DNA of 64,000 nucleotides from Mycolicibacterium sp. YH-1 (GCF_022557175.1 NZ_CP092915.1:2604001-2668000); one strand, 5' to 3'. Positions 7,994 through 16,852 are shown, counted from the stretch's first letter. Numbers and translations: made by a program. The notes: a model not told the origin generated them from the sequence alone.

Positions 7994-9360
7994 CGCTTAG
8001 CCGCGGCGTTGGCTGCGGCCTGCGCATCGGTCAGGGTCTGTGCCACGTCGGTGCGGCCGAGGAACATCTCGTCGAAGAACGGCGCCAACGCCGCAAATCC
8101 CGCGGCGAAGCCGGCTCCGCCGGGGGCGGGGATGCGCGGCCCGTCGAGCACCTGGAAGAACGGTGCCACGTCGACACCGCGGCCGGCCCAGTACCTGAAG
8201 TACACCGGCTGCGCCGCGATGACGGCCGGAATGGCGGCGCCCCGTAATCCCAGGTACTGATTGCCCTTGACGCTGCCCATCCACGCCAGCACCGCGCGTA
8301 CCGCGTCGGGATTCCTGGTCGCCGAGTTGGCCGCCGCGGCAATGCCATTGGTGACGCTCACCCTTCCGGCGGGCCCCGTCGGCAGCATCGCCACCCCCCA
8401 GCGGAACCGCGCCTGATCGGCGATCGCGGCCAGGTTGTAGGTGCCGGACTGGAACAGCGCCATGCGCCCGGCCAGGAACTGGTTGCGGGAGAAGTCGCCG
8501 TTGCCGTTGGTGTTCGACGCCGGGGGAGCGACGTGATCGACGTTGATCAGGCGCACCAGATACTCGAACGCCTGTGTCGCAGCGTCATTGTCGAAGGCGA
8601 ACCGGTCGCCGTCCTGGAACACCCCACCCGCCGATCCGATGTAGTTGAGGTAGATGCCCTGCAGGTCGTTGGCGGCGTTGTAGCCCCACTGCCGGATGCG
8701 GTCGGCGTTGAACGCCGGTGTGTCCGCGCGATTCCCGTCCGCGTCCACGGTCAGCCGTGCCAACAGCGCCCGCAGGGTGTCACCTGCCTCCGGCCCGCCG
8801 GGTGACCACCGCAGGCGCGCCATCTCGCCGTGGCTCACTCCCGCCGCGTCGAGCAGATCGGCGTTGTAGTACACCGCGATACCCGCATCGGTCAGCTGCG
8901 GTACACCCCACAGCGTGTCGTTGCGCGTGAACTGCGCGGCCACCGCCGGGTCCCACGATCTGACGGCGCCGGGCAGTGTCGCGCCGATGTCGAGAAGCCT
9001 GCCGTTGTCGGCGTAACCGGCGAAATAGGCGTTGGACAACCAGAACACGTCGTCGGCGCTGCCGCCGGCCACATCGGTGCGCAGTGTGTCGAAGTACGAC
9101 GAGTAGGGGACGACGTTGACCCGCACCTCGATATCGGGATGTGTGCGGGTGAACTCGTCAAACGACTCGCGGTAGGCGGCGGCCACCTGCTCGTCCCACA
9201 GTCGTACCGTCACCACGGCGCGGTCATCGGGTTCCGTCGATCGGCCGAGCAGGACGGCGACCGTCAGCAGCACGGCCATGAGAAGCGCGACCGAGCCCGC
9301 GAACAACGTCGACGACCTGGGCCGCAGCTGCGCGCGCCTCCGGGCGCGGGGGAGACTCAC
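7990..9360 (-). CDS. uspC: Carbohydrate ABC transporter substrate-binding protein (UspC-like)
   Basis: The 456-aa protein is an extracellular solute-binding protein of the sugar type: VTVRLWDEQVAAAYRESFDEF, ADDVFWLSNAYFAGYADNG and GRMALFQSGTYNLA. It starts at GTG 9360, which overlaps the uspB stop (GTGA). The N-terminus is basic followed by one long hydrophobic segment (residues about 18-40) with no cysteine, so no lipobox is visible and it may stay anchored by an uncleaved helix. It is the last gene of uspA-uspB-uspC. M. tuberculosis UspC is reported to bind amino sugars. Confidence 0.85.
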   Translation of the reverse strand: MSLPRARRRAQLRPRSSTLFAGSVALLMAVLLTVAVLLGRSTEPDDRAVVTVRLWDEQVAAAYRESFDEFTRTHPDIEVRVNVVPYSSYFDTLRTDVAGGSADDVFWLSNAYFAGYADNGRLLDIGATLPGAVRSWDPAVAAQFTRNDTLWGVPQLTDAGIAVYYNADLLDAAGVSHGEMARLRWSPGGPEAGDTLRALLARLTVDADGNRADTPAFNADRIRQWGYNAANDLQGIYLNYIGSAGGVFQDGDRFAFDNDAATQAFEYLVRLINVDHVAPPASNTNGNGDFSRNQFLAGRMALFQSGTYNLAAIADQARFRWGVAMLPTGPAGRVSVTNGIAAAANSATRNPDAVRAVLAWMGSVKGNQYLGLRGAAIPAVIAAQPVYFRYWAGRGVDVAPFFQVLDGPRIPAPGGAGFAAGFAALAPFFDEMFLGRTDVAQTLTDAQAAANAAAKR

Positions 9361-10220
9361 TTCAGTCCCGTCACCACGATTGATGAGGTGATGTGGCGCC
9401 CGAGCGCGACGAACACCACGATCAACGGCACGATCGCCACGGTCGTCGCCGCCATCACCAGCGTCCACTGGGCGTCGTACCGCGACTGCAGACCGGCCGT
9501 GGCCACCGTCAGGACCTGCCAGCGCCCACCACTGGTGATGACCAACGGCCACATGAAGCTGTTCCACTGCGACACCACGGTGATCAGCCCGAGGGTGACG
9601 AGGATGGGTTTACTGGCCGGAAGCACCACGTGCACGATGACGTCGACGGTGTTGGCGCCGTCGACGCGGGCGGCGCGGATCAGGTCGGCCGGGATGGTGC
9701 GGAAGTACTCGCGCAGCAGGAAGATCGCGTAGGGCGAGCCGAACATGAACGGCAACACCAGCGCCCAGAACGTGTTGCGCAGACCCGTCTCGGCCATCAT
9801 CAGATACAGCGGAACCACAGTGACGGTGGCGGGCACCATGAGTGTGGCGACGTACACCCAGAACAGCGCGTCGCGGCCGGGGAACTCCAGCCGTGCGAAC
9901 GCGTAGGCGGCGAGTACCGAGAACGTCAGCTGACCCACCAGGATCACCGCGGTCATCAGTGCCGTCACCACGATGGCGCGTCCGAACCCGGCATCGGCCA
10001 GGCCGGTGTAGTTGCTCAACGTGGGCGGATTCGGCAGGGACAGCGGCGATCCGGTGTTGAACTGCTCGGCGGAGGTGAACGACGTCAGCAACCCCAACCC
10101 GAACGGGACCAGGGTGATGAGCGCGCCGAGGATCAGTAGGGGATAGATGACGGCGCCCCTGGACACGGAGCCGGATGGTCCCCTAGGCACGGAGCCGGAG
10201 GCGACCCTAGATGAGGTCAT
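9357..10220 (-). CDS. uspB: Sugar ABC transporter permease, MalG type (UspB-like)
   Basis: The 287-aa protein has six expected helices. The EAA loop reads LIRAARVDGANTVDVIVHVVLPASKP, the site where the ATPase docks. The start ATG 10220 overlaps the end of uspA by 14 bp and the stop overlaps uspC by 4 bp. The first 25 residues contain a short internal repeat (SGSVPRGPSGSVSRG) that reflects a direct repeat in the DNA near 10160-10205. It works with UspA to pass the substrate delivered by UspC. Confidence 0.87.
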   Translation of the reverse strand: MTSSRVASGSVPRGPSGSVSRGAVIYPLLILGALITLVPFGLGLLTSFTSAEQFNTGSPLSLPNPPTLSNYTGLADAGFGRAIVVTALMTAVILVGQLTFSVLAAYAFARLEFPGRDALFWVYVATLMVPATVTVVPLYLMMAETGLRNTFWALVLPFMFGSPYAIFLLREYFRTIPADLIRAARVDGANTVDVIVHVVLPASKPILVTLGLITVVSQWNSFMWPLVITSGGRWQVLTVATAGLQSRYDAQWTLVMAATTVAIVPLIVVFVALGRHITSSIVVTGLK

Positions 10221-11106
10221 AGCTGATCCGTCTCCTGAAGTACCGCTGCTGGAGCAGGGTCACGCCGACGAGCAAGACGAACAGCACGACCGCCATGACC
10301 GACGCCCGCCCGATCGATGCGGCACCGAACGCCTCGGCGTAGATGCGGTGCGCCACCAGATCGGTGCGGCCCTGCGGACCGCCACCGGTCAGGGCATAGA
10401 CGGTGTCGAAAACCTGGGCCGCGCTCACGATCCCCGTGACCAACACGAAGAACAGCGTCGGGCGCAGCATCGGGAGCGTGATGTGCCGGAAGCGCTGCCA
10501 CGAGCCGGCGCCGTCGGTGCGTGCCGCGTTCTGCACCTCTGTGGGGATGGCCAGGATGCCGGCCAGGAAGAACAGGGTCACGTAGCCGACGTTGGTCCAC
10601 ACCGTCACCGCCGAGACGACAGGCAGCGCCAGCGTGGGATCCGTCAGCCACTCGACCGGGCGATCCAGCAGGGTGCTGACGGCGCCGTCCGTGGGGGCCA
10701 GGATCCAGCGCCACAGCACCGCGATGGCCAACGGGGAACAGATCCACGGCAGCACGTACAGGGTCCTGAAGAATCCGCTGCCCGGCAGCCCGCGCGCCAG
10801 CATGGCCGCCGCGAAAAGCCCCAGCGCTGTCTGTATCGGCACCACCAGGGCGATGAACAGCACCGTCACCCCGAGCGACTTGGCGAACGTGGCGTCGGTG
10901 AGCACCGCACGCCAATTCGCCAGTCCGACATATTCGATGGGGCCCAGCAGATCCCAGCGCTGCAGGCTCAACCACACCACCACGAGCATCGGCAGCAGCA
11001 GGAACGTGACCATGCCGAACAGGCTGGGCGCCAGCAGGGCGTATCCCCGCACAGTCGCTCCCACCCTCCGACGCGTCACGGGGTCATTAAAGCCTCTTCG
11101 GAGCAC
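10207..11106 (-). CDS. uspA: Sugar ABC transporter permease, MalF type (UspA-like)
   Basis: This is a 299-aa membrane protein with helix YALLAPSLFGMVTFLLLPML and EAA loop EVQNAARTDGAGSWQRFRHI. It heads the usp operon. The start is uncertain: GTG 11106 gives the longest form, and GTG 11079 (VTRRRVGATVRG) is an alternative. The divergent tldD gene begins only 19 bp away, so both promoters are compressed and at least one transcript is probably leaderless. No ATPase gene is present nearby, so a shared MsiK-type ATPase elsewhere is expected. Confidence 0.87.
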   Translation of the reverse strand: MLRRGFNDPVTRRRVGATVRGYALLAPSLFGMVTFLLLPMLVVVWLSLQRWDLLGPIEYVGLANWRAVLTDATFAKSLGVTVLFIALVVPIQTALGLFAAAMLARGLPGSGFFRTLYVLPWICSPLAIAVLWRWILAPTDGAVSTLLDRPVEWLTDPTLALPVVSAVTVWTNVGYVTLFFLAGILAIPTEVQNAARTDGAGSWQRFRHITLPMLRPTLFFVLVTGIVSAAQVFDTVYALTGGGPQGRTDLVAHRIYAEAFGAASIGRASVMAVVLFVLLVGVTLLQQRYFRRRISYDLI

Positions 11107-11125
11107 GTGCCACTACGGTGTAGGC

Positions 11126-12646
11126 GTGACAGCGCACCGACGTGTCGATGCCGACTTCCTCGCGCTGCCCCGGCATGAGCTTGCTGACGCCGCGCTGACC
11201 GCGGCCGTCAATGCCGGTGCCAGCTACGCGGACCTGCGCATCCACCGCATCACCACCGAGATCATCCAACTCCGCGATGGCGAGCTGGAGACGTCCGTTC
11301 TGACGCGTGAGTTGGGGCTGGCGGTGCGGGTCATCGTCGATGGCACCTGGGGGTTCGCGTCGCATGCCGAACTGGACCCGCGGGTGGCCGCAGACACCGC
11401 GCGGCGCGCTGTCGCCGTGGCCACCACCCTGGCGCCGTTGAACGCCGAGCGCATCGAGCTGGCGCCCGAACCGGTGTACGCCGACGCCTCCTGGGTGTCG
11501 GACTATCGCATCGACCCGTTCGAGGTGGCCGCTGCCGACAAGATCGCCGTGCTCGACGAGTACTCCGGCAGGCTGCTGGCGGCCGACGGCGTTGATCACG
11601 TGTCCGCAAGCCTCTACGCGGCCAAGGAGCAGACCTTCTACGCCGACACCTTCGGCTCGTCGATCACCCAGCAGCGGGTCCGGGTGCAGCCGACCCTGGA
11701 GGCCATCGCCGTGGACGCGGCGGTCGGCACGTTCGACACCATGCGGTCGCTGGCCCCGCCGACGGCGCGCGGGTGGGAGGCCGTCGCGGGTGACGAGATC
11801 TGGGACTGGACGACCGAGCTCGCCGAGCTGCCGTCACTGCTGGCCGAGAAGACCAAGGCTCCCGGTGTGATCGCGGGTCCCACCGATCTGGTGATCGATC
11901 CGTCCAACCTGTGGTTGACCATCCACGAGTCCATCGGCCACGCCACCGAGTACGACCGCGCCATCGGCTATGAGGCCGCCTATGCGGGAACCTCGTTCGC
12001 GACGCCGGACAAGCTGGGCAGCATGCGGTACGGCTCACCGCTGATGAACGTGACCGCCGACCGCACCGTCGAGTTCGGTTTGGCCAGTATCGGTTTCGAC
12101 GACGAGGGTGTCCAGGCGCAGAGCTGGGACCTGGTCCGCGACGGCATCTTCGTCGGCTACCAACTGGACCGGGTGTTCGCGCCGCGGCTCGGCGAGGCCC
12201 GCTCGAACGGGTGCTCGTATGCCGACTCGCCCCATCACGTCCCGATCCAGCGGATGGCCAACGTGTCGCTGCAGCCCGCCGCAGAGGATGTCAGCACCGA
12301 GGATCTGATCGCCCGCGTCGATGACGGCATCTACGTGGTCGGCGACAAGTCGTGGTCGATCGACATGCAGCGCTACAACTTCCAGTTCACCGGCCAGCGC
12401 TTCTACCGCATCCGCGACGGCCGACTGGACGGACAGGTCCGCGACGTCGCGTACCAGGCCACCACCACCGACTTCTGGGGGGCGATGGAGGCCGTGGGCG
12501 GTCCGTCCACCTGGCGCCTCGGAGGCGCGTTCAACTGCGGCAAGGCCCAACCCGGCCAGGTCGCGGCGGTCAGCCACGGATGCCCGTCGGCGCTGTTCCG
12601 CGGAATCAACGTGCTCAACACACGCGAAGAGTCGGGGCGCAGCTGA
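11126..12646 (+). CDS. tldD: TldD-family metallopeptidase
   Basis: This is a 506-aa protein. The TldD zinc motif HESIGH starts at residue 267, embedded in LWLTIHESIGHATEYDR. The N-terminal substrate domain shows ASYADLRIHRITTEIIQLRDG. GTG 11126 is chosen because a TACGGT -10 box at 11114-11119 would start RNA at that codon. It overlaps pmbA by 1 bp (TGATG). TldD and PmbA/TldE form a heterodimer that degrades unfolded peptides or removes leaders from some RiPPs. This pair corresponds to Rv2315c-Rv2314c as I recall them. Confidence 0.88.
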   Translation: MTAHRRVDADFLALPRHELADAALTAAVNAGASYADLRIHRITTEIIQLRDGELETSVLTRELGLAVRVIVDGTWGFASHAELDPRVAADTARRAVAVATTLAPLNAERIELAPEPVYADASWVSDYRIDPFEVAAADKIAVLDEYSGRLLAADGVDHVSASLYAAKEQTFYADTFGSSITQQRVRVQPTLEAIAVDAAVGTFDTMRSLAPPTARGWEAVAGDEIWDWTTELAELPSLLAEKTKAPGVIAGPTDLVIDPSNLWLTIHESIGHATEYDRAIGYEAAYAGTSFATPDKLGSMRYGSPLMNVTADRTVEFGLASIGFDDEGVQAQSWDLVRDGIFVGYQLDRVFAPRLGEARSNGCSYADSPHHVPIQRMANVSLQPAAEDVSTEDLIARVDDGIYVVGDKSWSIDMQRYNFQFTGQRFYRIRDGRLDGQVRDVAYQATTTDFWGAMEAVGGPSTWRLGGAFNCGKAQPGQVAAVSHGCPSALFRGINVLNTREESGRS

Positions 12647-14016
12647 TGATTGACGCACCACAGGTCGTGGAACTGGCCCTTGCCGAGGCCAGGCGCCTGG
12701 GCGCCGCCGACGAGACCATCGTGCTGGTCACCGACCGGTCGACGGCCTCGCTGCGGTGGGCAGGCAACTCGATGACCACCAACGGCGAGTCGCTCGGCCG
12801 CGACACGACGGTCATCTCGATCGTCCGCCGGGGTGAGCGCGCTTTCGTCGGGGCGGTCACCTCCAGTGAGGTCGATCCCGAGTCGGTCGCCGGGTTGGTG
12901 CAGGCCTCGGCGGCGGCGGCGCGTTCGGCGCCCGAGGCGAGAGACGCCGCGCCGGCGCTGCCCGGAACCGACGCGCCCGCCGACTGGCACGCACCGGTGC
13001 CGACAACCGGAGCGGGCGTGTTCGGCGATGTGGCGCAGAGCCTGGCGCGCGGATTCCGCGGCGCCGACACGCTGTACGGCTTCGCCCGCCACGAACTGGA
13101 GACGACGTTCGTCGCGACGTCGGGCGGCCTGCGGCGGCGCTACACCCAGCCCACCGGCACGGTGGAGATCAACGCCAAGCGCAACGGCGCGAGCGCGTGG
13201 TCGGGCGTCAGCACCGCCGACTTCGTCGATGTGCCAACCGATTCCATGCTCGAGGATCTGTCGATGCGGCTGGGCTGGGCCAACCGCACCGTCGAGTTGC
13301 CTGCCGGGCGCTACGAGACCCTGATGCCGCCGTCGACGGTGGCCGACATGATGATCTACCTGACCTGGAGCATGGACGGCCGCGGCGCCCAGGAAGGCCG
13401 CACCGCGATGTCGGCGGCCGGCCGGACCCGGGTGGGGGAGCGGCTCACCGACCTCGGGCTGACGCTGTACTCCGATCCCGGCGCGACCGACCTGCGGTGC
13501 GCACCCTTCGTCGCGACGAGGAGTTCCTCGGAGCGGGTGTCGGTGTTCGACAACGGCATGGACCTCGGGCGCGTCGACTGGATTCGCGACGGCACCGTCA
13601 ACTCGCTGGCCTACCCACGTGCGGCGGCCGCCGAGTTCGGCGTGCCCGTCACAACCGCCGCCGACAACCTGCTGATGACGGGCGGTGCGACGAGCCTCGC
13701 CGACATGGTCGCGGCCACCGAGCGCGGGCTGCTGCTGACGACGCTGTGGTACATCCGCGACGTGGATCCCACGGTGCTGTTGCTGACGGGGCTGACCCGC
13801 GACGGCGTGTACCTGGTTGAGGACGGGGAGGTGACCGCCGCGGTCAACAACTTCCGGTTCAACGAGAGTCCACTGGACCTGTTGCGGCGCGCCACCGAGG
13901 CGAGCGCAAGCGAGGTCACGCTGCCCCGCGAATGGGGCGACTGGGCGACCCGCGCCTCGATGCCCTCACTGCGAATTCCCGACTTTCACATGTCATCGGT
14001 GAGCCAGGCGCAATAA
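12646..14016 (+). CDS. pmbA: TldE/PmbA-family protein, TldD partner
   Basis: This 456-aa protein starts at ATG 12646, sharing A with the tldD TGA. It shows the PmbA/TldE pattern: TTVISIVRRGERAFVGAVTS, YETLMPPSTVADMMIYL and VNNFRFNESPLDLLRRA near the end. It has no HExxxH, as expected for the non-catalytic subunit. Coupled translation with tldD supports a 1:1 complex. Confidence 0.86.
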   Translation: MIDAPQVVELALAEARRLGAADETIVLVTDRSTASLRWAGNSMTTNGESLGRDTTVISIVRRGERAFVGAVTSSEVDPESVAGLVQASAAAARSAPEARDAAPALPGTDAPADWHAPVPTTGAGVFGDVAQSLARGFRGADTLYGFARHELETTFVATSGGLRRRYTQPTGTVEINAKRNGASAWSGVSTADFVDVPTDSMLEDLSMRLGWANRTVELPAGRYETLMPPSTVADMMIYLTWSMDGRGAQEGRTAMSAAGRTRVGERLTDLGLTLYSDPGATDLRCAPFVATRSSSERVSVFDNGMDLGRVDWIRDGTVNSLAYPRAAAAEFGVPVTTAADNLLMTGGATSLADMVAATERGLLLTTLWYIRDVDPTVLLLTGLTRDGVYLVEDGEVTAAVNNFRFNESPLDLLRRATEASASEVTLPREWGDWATRASMPSLRIPDFHMSSVSQAQ

Positions 14017-14024
14017 TCGCGTTC

Positions 14025-14846
14025 GTGCCCGAATCGCCGTACGACCTGCTGAGCCAGCTGACCGCGCTATCACCGCAGCGCCTGGGTACCGTCAACGCGC
14101 AGGTGCGCCAGACGTGCGCGGGGGCTATGACGCTGCCGCCGCTGCCAGCCGAGGACACCCCGTCGGCCGATGCGGCCGTGCGTGACTTCGCCGAACAGTT
14201 CGCCGTCGACGTGGCGGGGATCAGCCCGTCGCAGCGGGAGGCGTTCCTGGGCGCACTCGGCGCCGACGCCTTCGCCGGGACGGCACTGATATTCGTCGCC
14301 GACTGCGTGCCGCGCGTACTCGCGGGCCTGGAGGCGCTGGGCCTTCCGGCCGTGCCGGAACCCGATGGTTGGGACCACGACACCGATCCGATCGACCTGC
14401 TGCTCAACCGGTTCGCACCGACGGTGGGTGCCCTGCGATCGCTCGATCCCGTCACGACCGAGGTGGTCCGTCTGCGCGGCGCCGTCGCGCACAACTGCCG
14501 ACTGTGCCGGTCGCTGCGTGAGGGCGCGGCCCTGGACGCCGGCGGCACGGAGTCGATGTATGACGACATCGAGCACTACGACACCTCGACGCTGCTCGAC
14601 GAGCGGCACAAGGCGGCCCTGCGCTATGTCGATGCGCTGATCTGGACGCCGTCGCGCATCGACCCCGACGTCGCCGCGGGCGTGCGGGCGCACTTCACCG
14701 ATGTCGAGGCGACCGAGCTGACACTCGACGTGATGCGCAACGCGGCCAACAAGATTGCGGTGGCCCTGGCGGCCGACGCCCCACGGGTGGCAGAGGGCAC
14801 CGAGCGTTACCTGCTGGGTGCGGACGGCCAGCCGGTGTACGCCTGA
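14025..14846 (+). CDS. AhpD/carboxymuconolactone-decarboxylase-like protein
   Basis: The GTG start at 14025 (VPESPYDLLSQL) lies 8 nt after pmbA. The 273-aa protein is mainly helical. Near residue 158 it has VAHNCRLCRSLREGA, a CxxC motif followed by helix residues typical of AhpD-like thiol proteins. The rest, such as LRYVDALIWTPSRID, also fits the CMD fold. The reaction is unknown; a thiol peroxidase-type role is possible. It is the downstream neighbour of tldD-pmbA, as in Rv2313c by memory. Confidence 0.7.
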   Translation: MPESPYDLLSQLTALSPQRLGTVNAQVRQTCAGAMTLPPLPAEDTPSADAAVRDFAEQFAVDVAGISPSQREAFLGALGADAFAGTALIFVADCVPRVLAGLEALGLPAVPEPDGWDHDTDPIDLLLNRFAPTVGALRSLDPVTTEVVRLRGAVAHNCRLCRSLREGAALDAGGTESMYDDIEHYDTSTLLDERHKAALRYVDALIWTPSRIDPDVAAGVRAHFTDVEATELTLDVMRNAANKIAVALAADAPRVAEGTERYLLGADGQPVYA

Positions 14847-15254
14847 CTAGTCGGACTTCGCGGGCTTGCCCGCCTTGGCCGACGCCACCTTGCTCTTGAG
14901 GAACAGCGCCGGCAGGACGACCGTCGCGATCGCGGTGATGAGCCAGACCACGATGGTCGCGCCGACCCACGAGCCGATGCCGCGGATCGATATCCCGCTG
15001 GCGAACAGCGAGGCCAGCAGCAGCGCGGCGAACGTCGACACCAGGCCGATACCGCCGAGGAATGCCGACGCGTACCGGCTGGCCATCTTGAGGAAGAACG
15101 GCGAGAGGATCGCCTGGGCGACGGTGAAGATAACGACGGCGGCCAGGAAGCCGAGCGGTCGGATGGTCACACCGGGCACCAGCCACGCCGCGGCAAGAAG
15201 GCCCAGCGCCGAGGACCCGAGGAATATGGCGATGCGCAGCAGGAATCGGATCAC
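14847..15254 (-). CDS. Small four-helix membrane protein, phage-holin-4 superfamily type
   Basis: The 135-aa protein has four hydrophobic segments (FLLRIAIFLGSSALGLLAAA, FLAAVVIFTVAQAIL, FLGGIGLVSTFAALLLASLF, WVGATIVVWLITAIATVVL) and a lysine-rich tail KSKVASAKAGKPAKSD. This fits the widespread bacterial 'phage holin family' (PF04020-like) proteins, which are not phage genes in most genomes. It ends directly against the AhpD-like gene (stops at 14844-14846 and 14847-14849). The function is unknown. Confidence 0.7.
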   Translation of the reverse strand: MIRFLLRIAIFLGSSALGLLAAAWLVPGVTIRPLGFLAAVVIFTVAQAILSPFFLKMASRYASAFLGGIGLVSTFAALLLASLFASGISIRGIGSWVGATIVVWLITAIATVVLPALFLKSKVASAKAGKPAKSD

Positions 15255-15360
15255 GGCTGGCAGCCTAGTCCGGCAATGCCAAGCATGATCAGCATTCCGA
15301 TATCACCTGGGAGGCGTCGCGCAGGCCTGTGCGACCATAGTGGCCGCGCAGATGCGCGAC

Positions 15361-15434
15361 GGGGCGGTAGCTCAGTCGGTTAGAGCCGTGGACTCATAAT
15401 CCATTGGTCGCGGGTTCGAGCCCCGCCCGCCCCA
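15361..15434 (+). tRNA. tRNA with CAT anticodon (probably elongator Met)
   Basis: The 74-nt cloverleaf is complete. The acceptor stem is GGGGCGG with CCGCCCC (15427-15433) and discriminator A. There is a D-arm GCTC/GAGC, an anticodon stem GTGGA/TCCAT around loop CTCATAA (CAT at 15395-15397), and a T-arm GCGGG-TTCGAGC-CCCGC. The first pair is G-C, so it is not the initiator. A lysidine-modified tRNA-Ile(CAT) cannot be excluded by eye. CCA is not encoded. Confidence 0.93.
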
Positions 15435-15444
15435 CTTCTGTCCA

Positions 15445-16209
15445 CTACGACAGTTCGCGTGCTCGCACGGCCTGTCGCCAAGCCGTGCGGACCGCTTGGA
15501 GCGCATCCGTTGCGGAGACACTGAGACGGGTCTGGCCGGCCAGCTGGGTTCGCCACTCGGCGTCCGATGGCGCGCCGCGGAACAGGTAGGGCCCCGGTGC
15601 CCTGTTAGTGGGTCCGTATCGCTGGTAGAGCGTTGCGGCAGTCGCGTCGATCGCCCCGAGTCGGCTGAGCGCCCACAGATCCCAGAGATCACGGGCGGCG
15701 TGCCGGTCGGCCCACGTCGCGGTCTTTGAAGCGGCGAATGCGGGCAGCGTGGGAACCAGCAGCTCGGCTACGGGAGCGTCGGCGTAGCGCTGGAACAAGT
15801 CCCGCCGTTCTGTTGGCCAGACCACTCGGTCCCGGGCCGACAGCAGCTGCAGGCGCACAGGACGTCCGTCTGCAGGCCGGAGCAGAACCGGGAGGGTGTC
15901 TGCGGTGTCGCTCAGTGCAGGCTCGACGATCAGCCTGCCGTGGCTCCGCGCTAAAGCGCGTGGGAGCGCGTCGTCGAGGTCGCGTGCGACGTCCTTTCGG
16001 CTGCCGACGGCGATGAGGTCGATGTCCTCGCTGAGCCGCCCGTCCGGGAGGTGGGTGCGGGCCAGGGCTGTGCCGCCGATGAAATGGATCCGGTCACCGA
16101 ACTTGCGGCTGAGGAATGCGAGGACGTGGGAGATGAGATGGTCACGCTCGACTTGTTCGGCGGGGACGCCGAACTGTGTTGCGACCGAGTCGCGTTCGTC
16201 AGGATCTAT
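15445..16209 (-). CDS. AbiEii/MenT-like nucleotidyltransferase toxin with a non-canonical start
   Basis: Read on the minus strand, the frame gives FIGGTALARTHL then DGRLSEDIDLIAVG, the GG...DxD core of AbiEii nucleotidyltransferases. A C-terminal half follows with LFQRYADAPVAELLVPTLPA and RDLWDLWALSRLG. The homologous N-terminus (IIDPDERDSVATQFGVPAEQ) has no ATG, GTG or TTG. The natural start is ATA 16209-16207 or ATC 16212-16210, preceded by GAGGA in a stretch that also encodes the end of the antitoxin. It overlaps the antitoxin gene by about 11 bp. Either initiation is weak or the start has been lost. Confidence 0.78.
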   Translation of the reverse strand: MDPDERDSVATQFGVPAEQVERDHLISHVLAFLSRKFGDRIHFIGGTALARTHLPDGRLSEDIDLIAVGSRKDVARDLDDALPRALARSHGRLIVEPALSDTADTLPVLLRPADGRPVRLQLLSARDRVVWPTERRDLFQRYADAPVAELLVPTLPAFAASKTATWADRHAARDLWDLWALSRLGAIDATAATLYQRYGPTNRAPGPYLFRGAPSDAEWRTQLAGQTRLSVSATDALQAVRTAWRQAVRARELS

Positions 16210-16852
16210 GATCGATCCTCGCCCAGTCCTCGGCCCGGCGCAGGGAAGCCAGCCGGCGCTGTTCGGCGGCGAGGCCCTGGAGGCGTTTCTCGTCGCTGCG
16301 CGCGTAGAGGGCCGCGACGGCGGCCGGAACGTCGGCTTCGTTGTCGCCGAGGGTTGGGCGGTGAGCCAGGTCGAGGACGGTCTGTTCGGGTGTGGTCACC
16401 AACGCCGGCCCGAGTTCGGTGCCTATGCGTTCGGCGTCCAGGCTGCTCGTGTCGCGTTGGACGAACCGCACGATCGTGGTTCGGTCAGATAGCTCGATGA
16501 GACGGTGCTGGCGCGGCACGGCAACGATTGCCGTCGCCAGCGCGCGCGGCATCACGCCGTGCAGGCGCGCAGCGCTGAGGCCCATAACAACAACGTTGTC
16601 GAAGCCGTAGATGGCCGTCGCTATTCCCGCCGCAGCGGACTCTAGGTTTGGTATCCATTTGCGACCCAACATCTCCTGCGGAACAACGGCGTAGTACCCG
16701 TCGGCGAGGCGGTGAAGGACTCCTTGTTCGGCGAGCCGGACCAGTTGGGATCGAGGATGGGCGTACACAGCCTCGGCATCGCGCGGCCGGATTGTCTTCA
16801 GCGGGGCGTGTGCCAGGGCCGTGGGGAGCGGAGTGCTGTGCTTCGATGCCAC
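16199..16852 (-). CDS. AbiEi-type antitoxin / transcriptional regulator
   Basis: The 217-aa protein starts at GTG 16852, set by an AAGGAG site 5 nt upstream; an upstream TTG at 16873 lacks such a site. It has an N-terminal winged-helix region (DAEAVYAHPRSQLVRLAEQG, VLHRLADGYYAVVP) and a C-terminal domain with PEQTVLDLAHRPTLGDNEAD. AbiEi proteins repress their own promoter by binding inverted repeats, and one lies just upstream. It pairs with the nucleotidyltransferase downstream as a type IV-like toxin-antitoxin system. Confidence 0.78.
   Translation of the reverse strand: MASKHSTPLPTALAHAPLKTIRPRDAEAVYAHPRSQLVRLAEQGVLHRLADGYYAVVPQEMLGRKWIPNLESAAAGIATAIYGFDNVVVMGLSAARLHGVMPRALATAIVAVPRQHRLIELSDRTTIVRFVQRDTSSLDAERIGTELGPALVTTPEQTVLDLAHRPTLGDNEADVPAAVAALYARSDEKRLQGLAAEQRRLASLRRAEDWARIDHRS

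Noticed and set aside
10592-12646. Longer tldD starting at 10592
   Set aside because: It would overlap uspA almost entirely; the TldD fold begins just after GTG 11126.
14847-15254. Holin-like gene as evidence of a prophage
   Set aside because: Proteins of this four-helix family are widespread chromosomal genes, and no other phage gene is nearby.
15445-15858. Toxin gene treated as a 137-aa protein from GTG 15858
   Set aside because: This would remove the GGTALAR and SEDID nucleotidyltransferase core that is intact in frame upstream.
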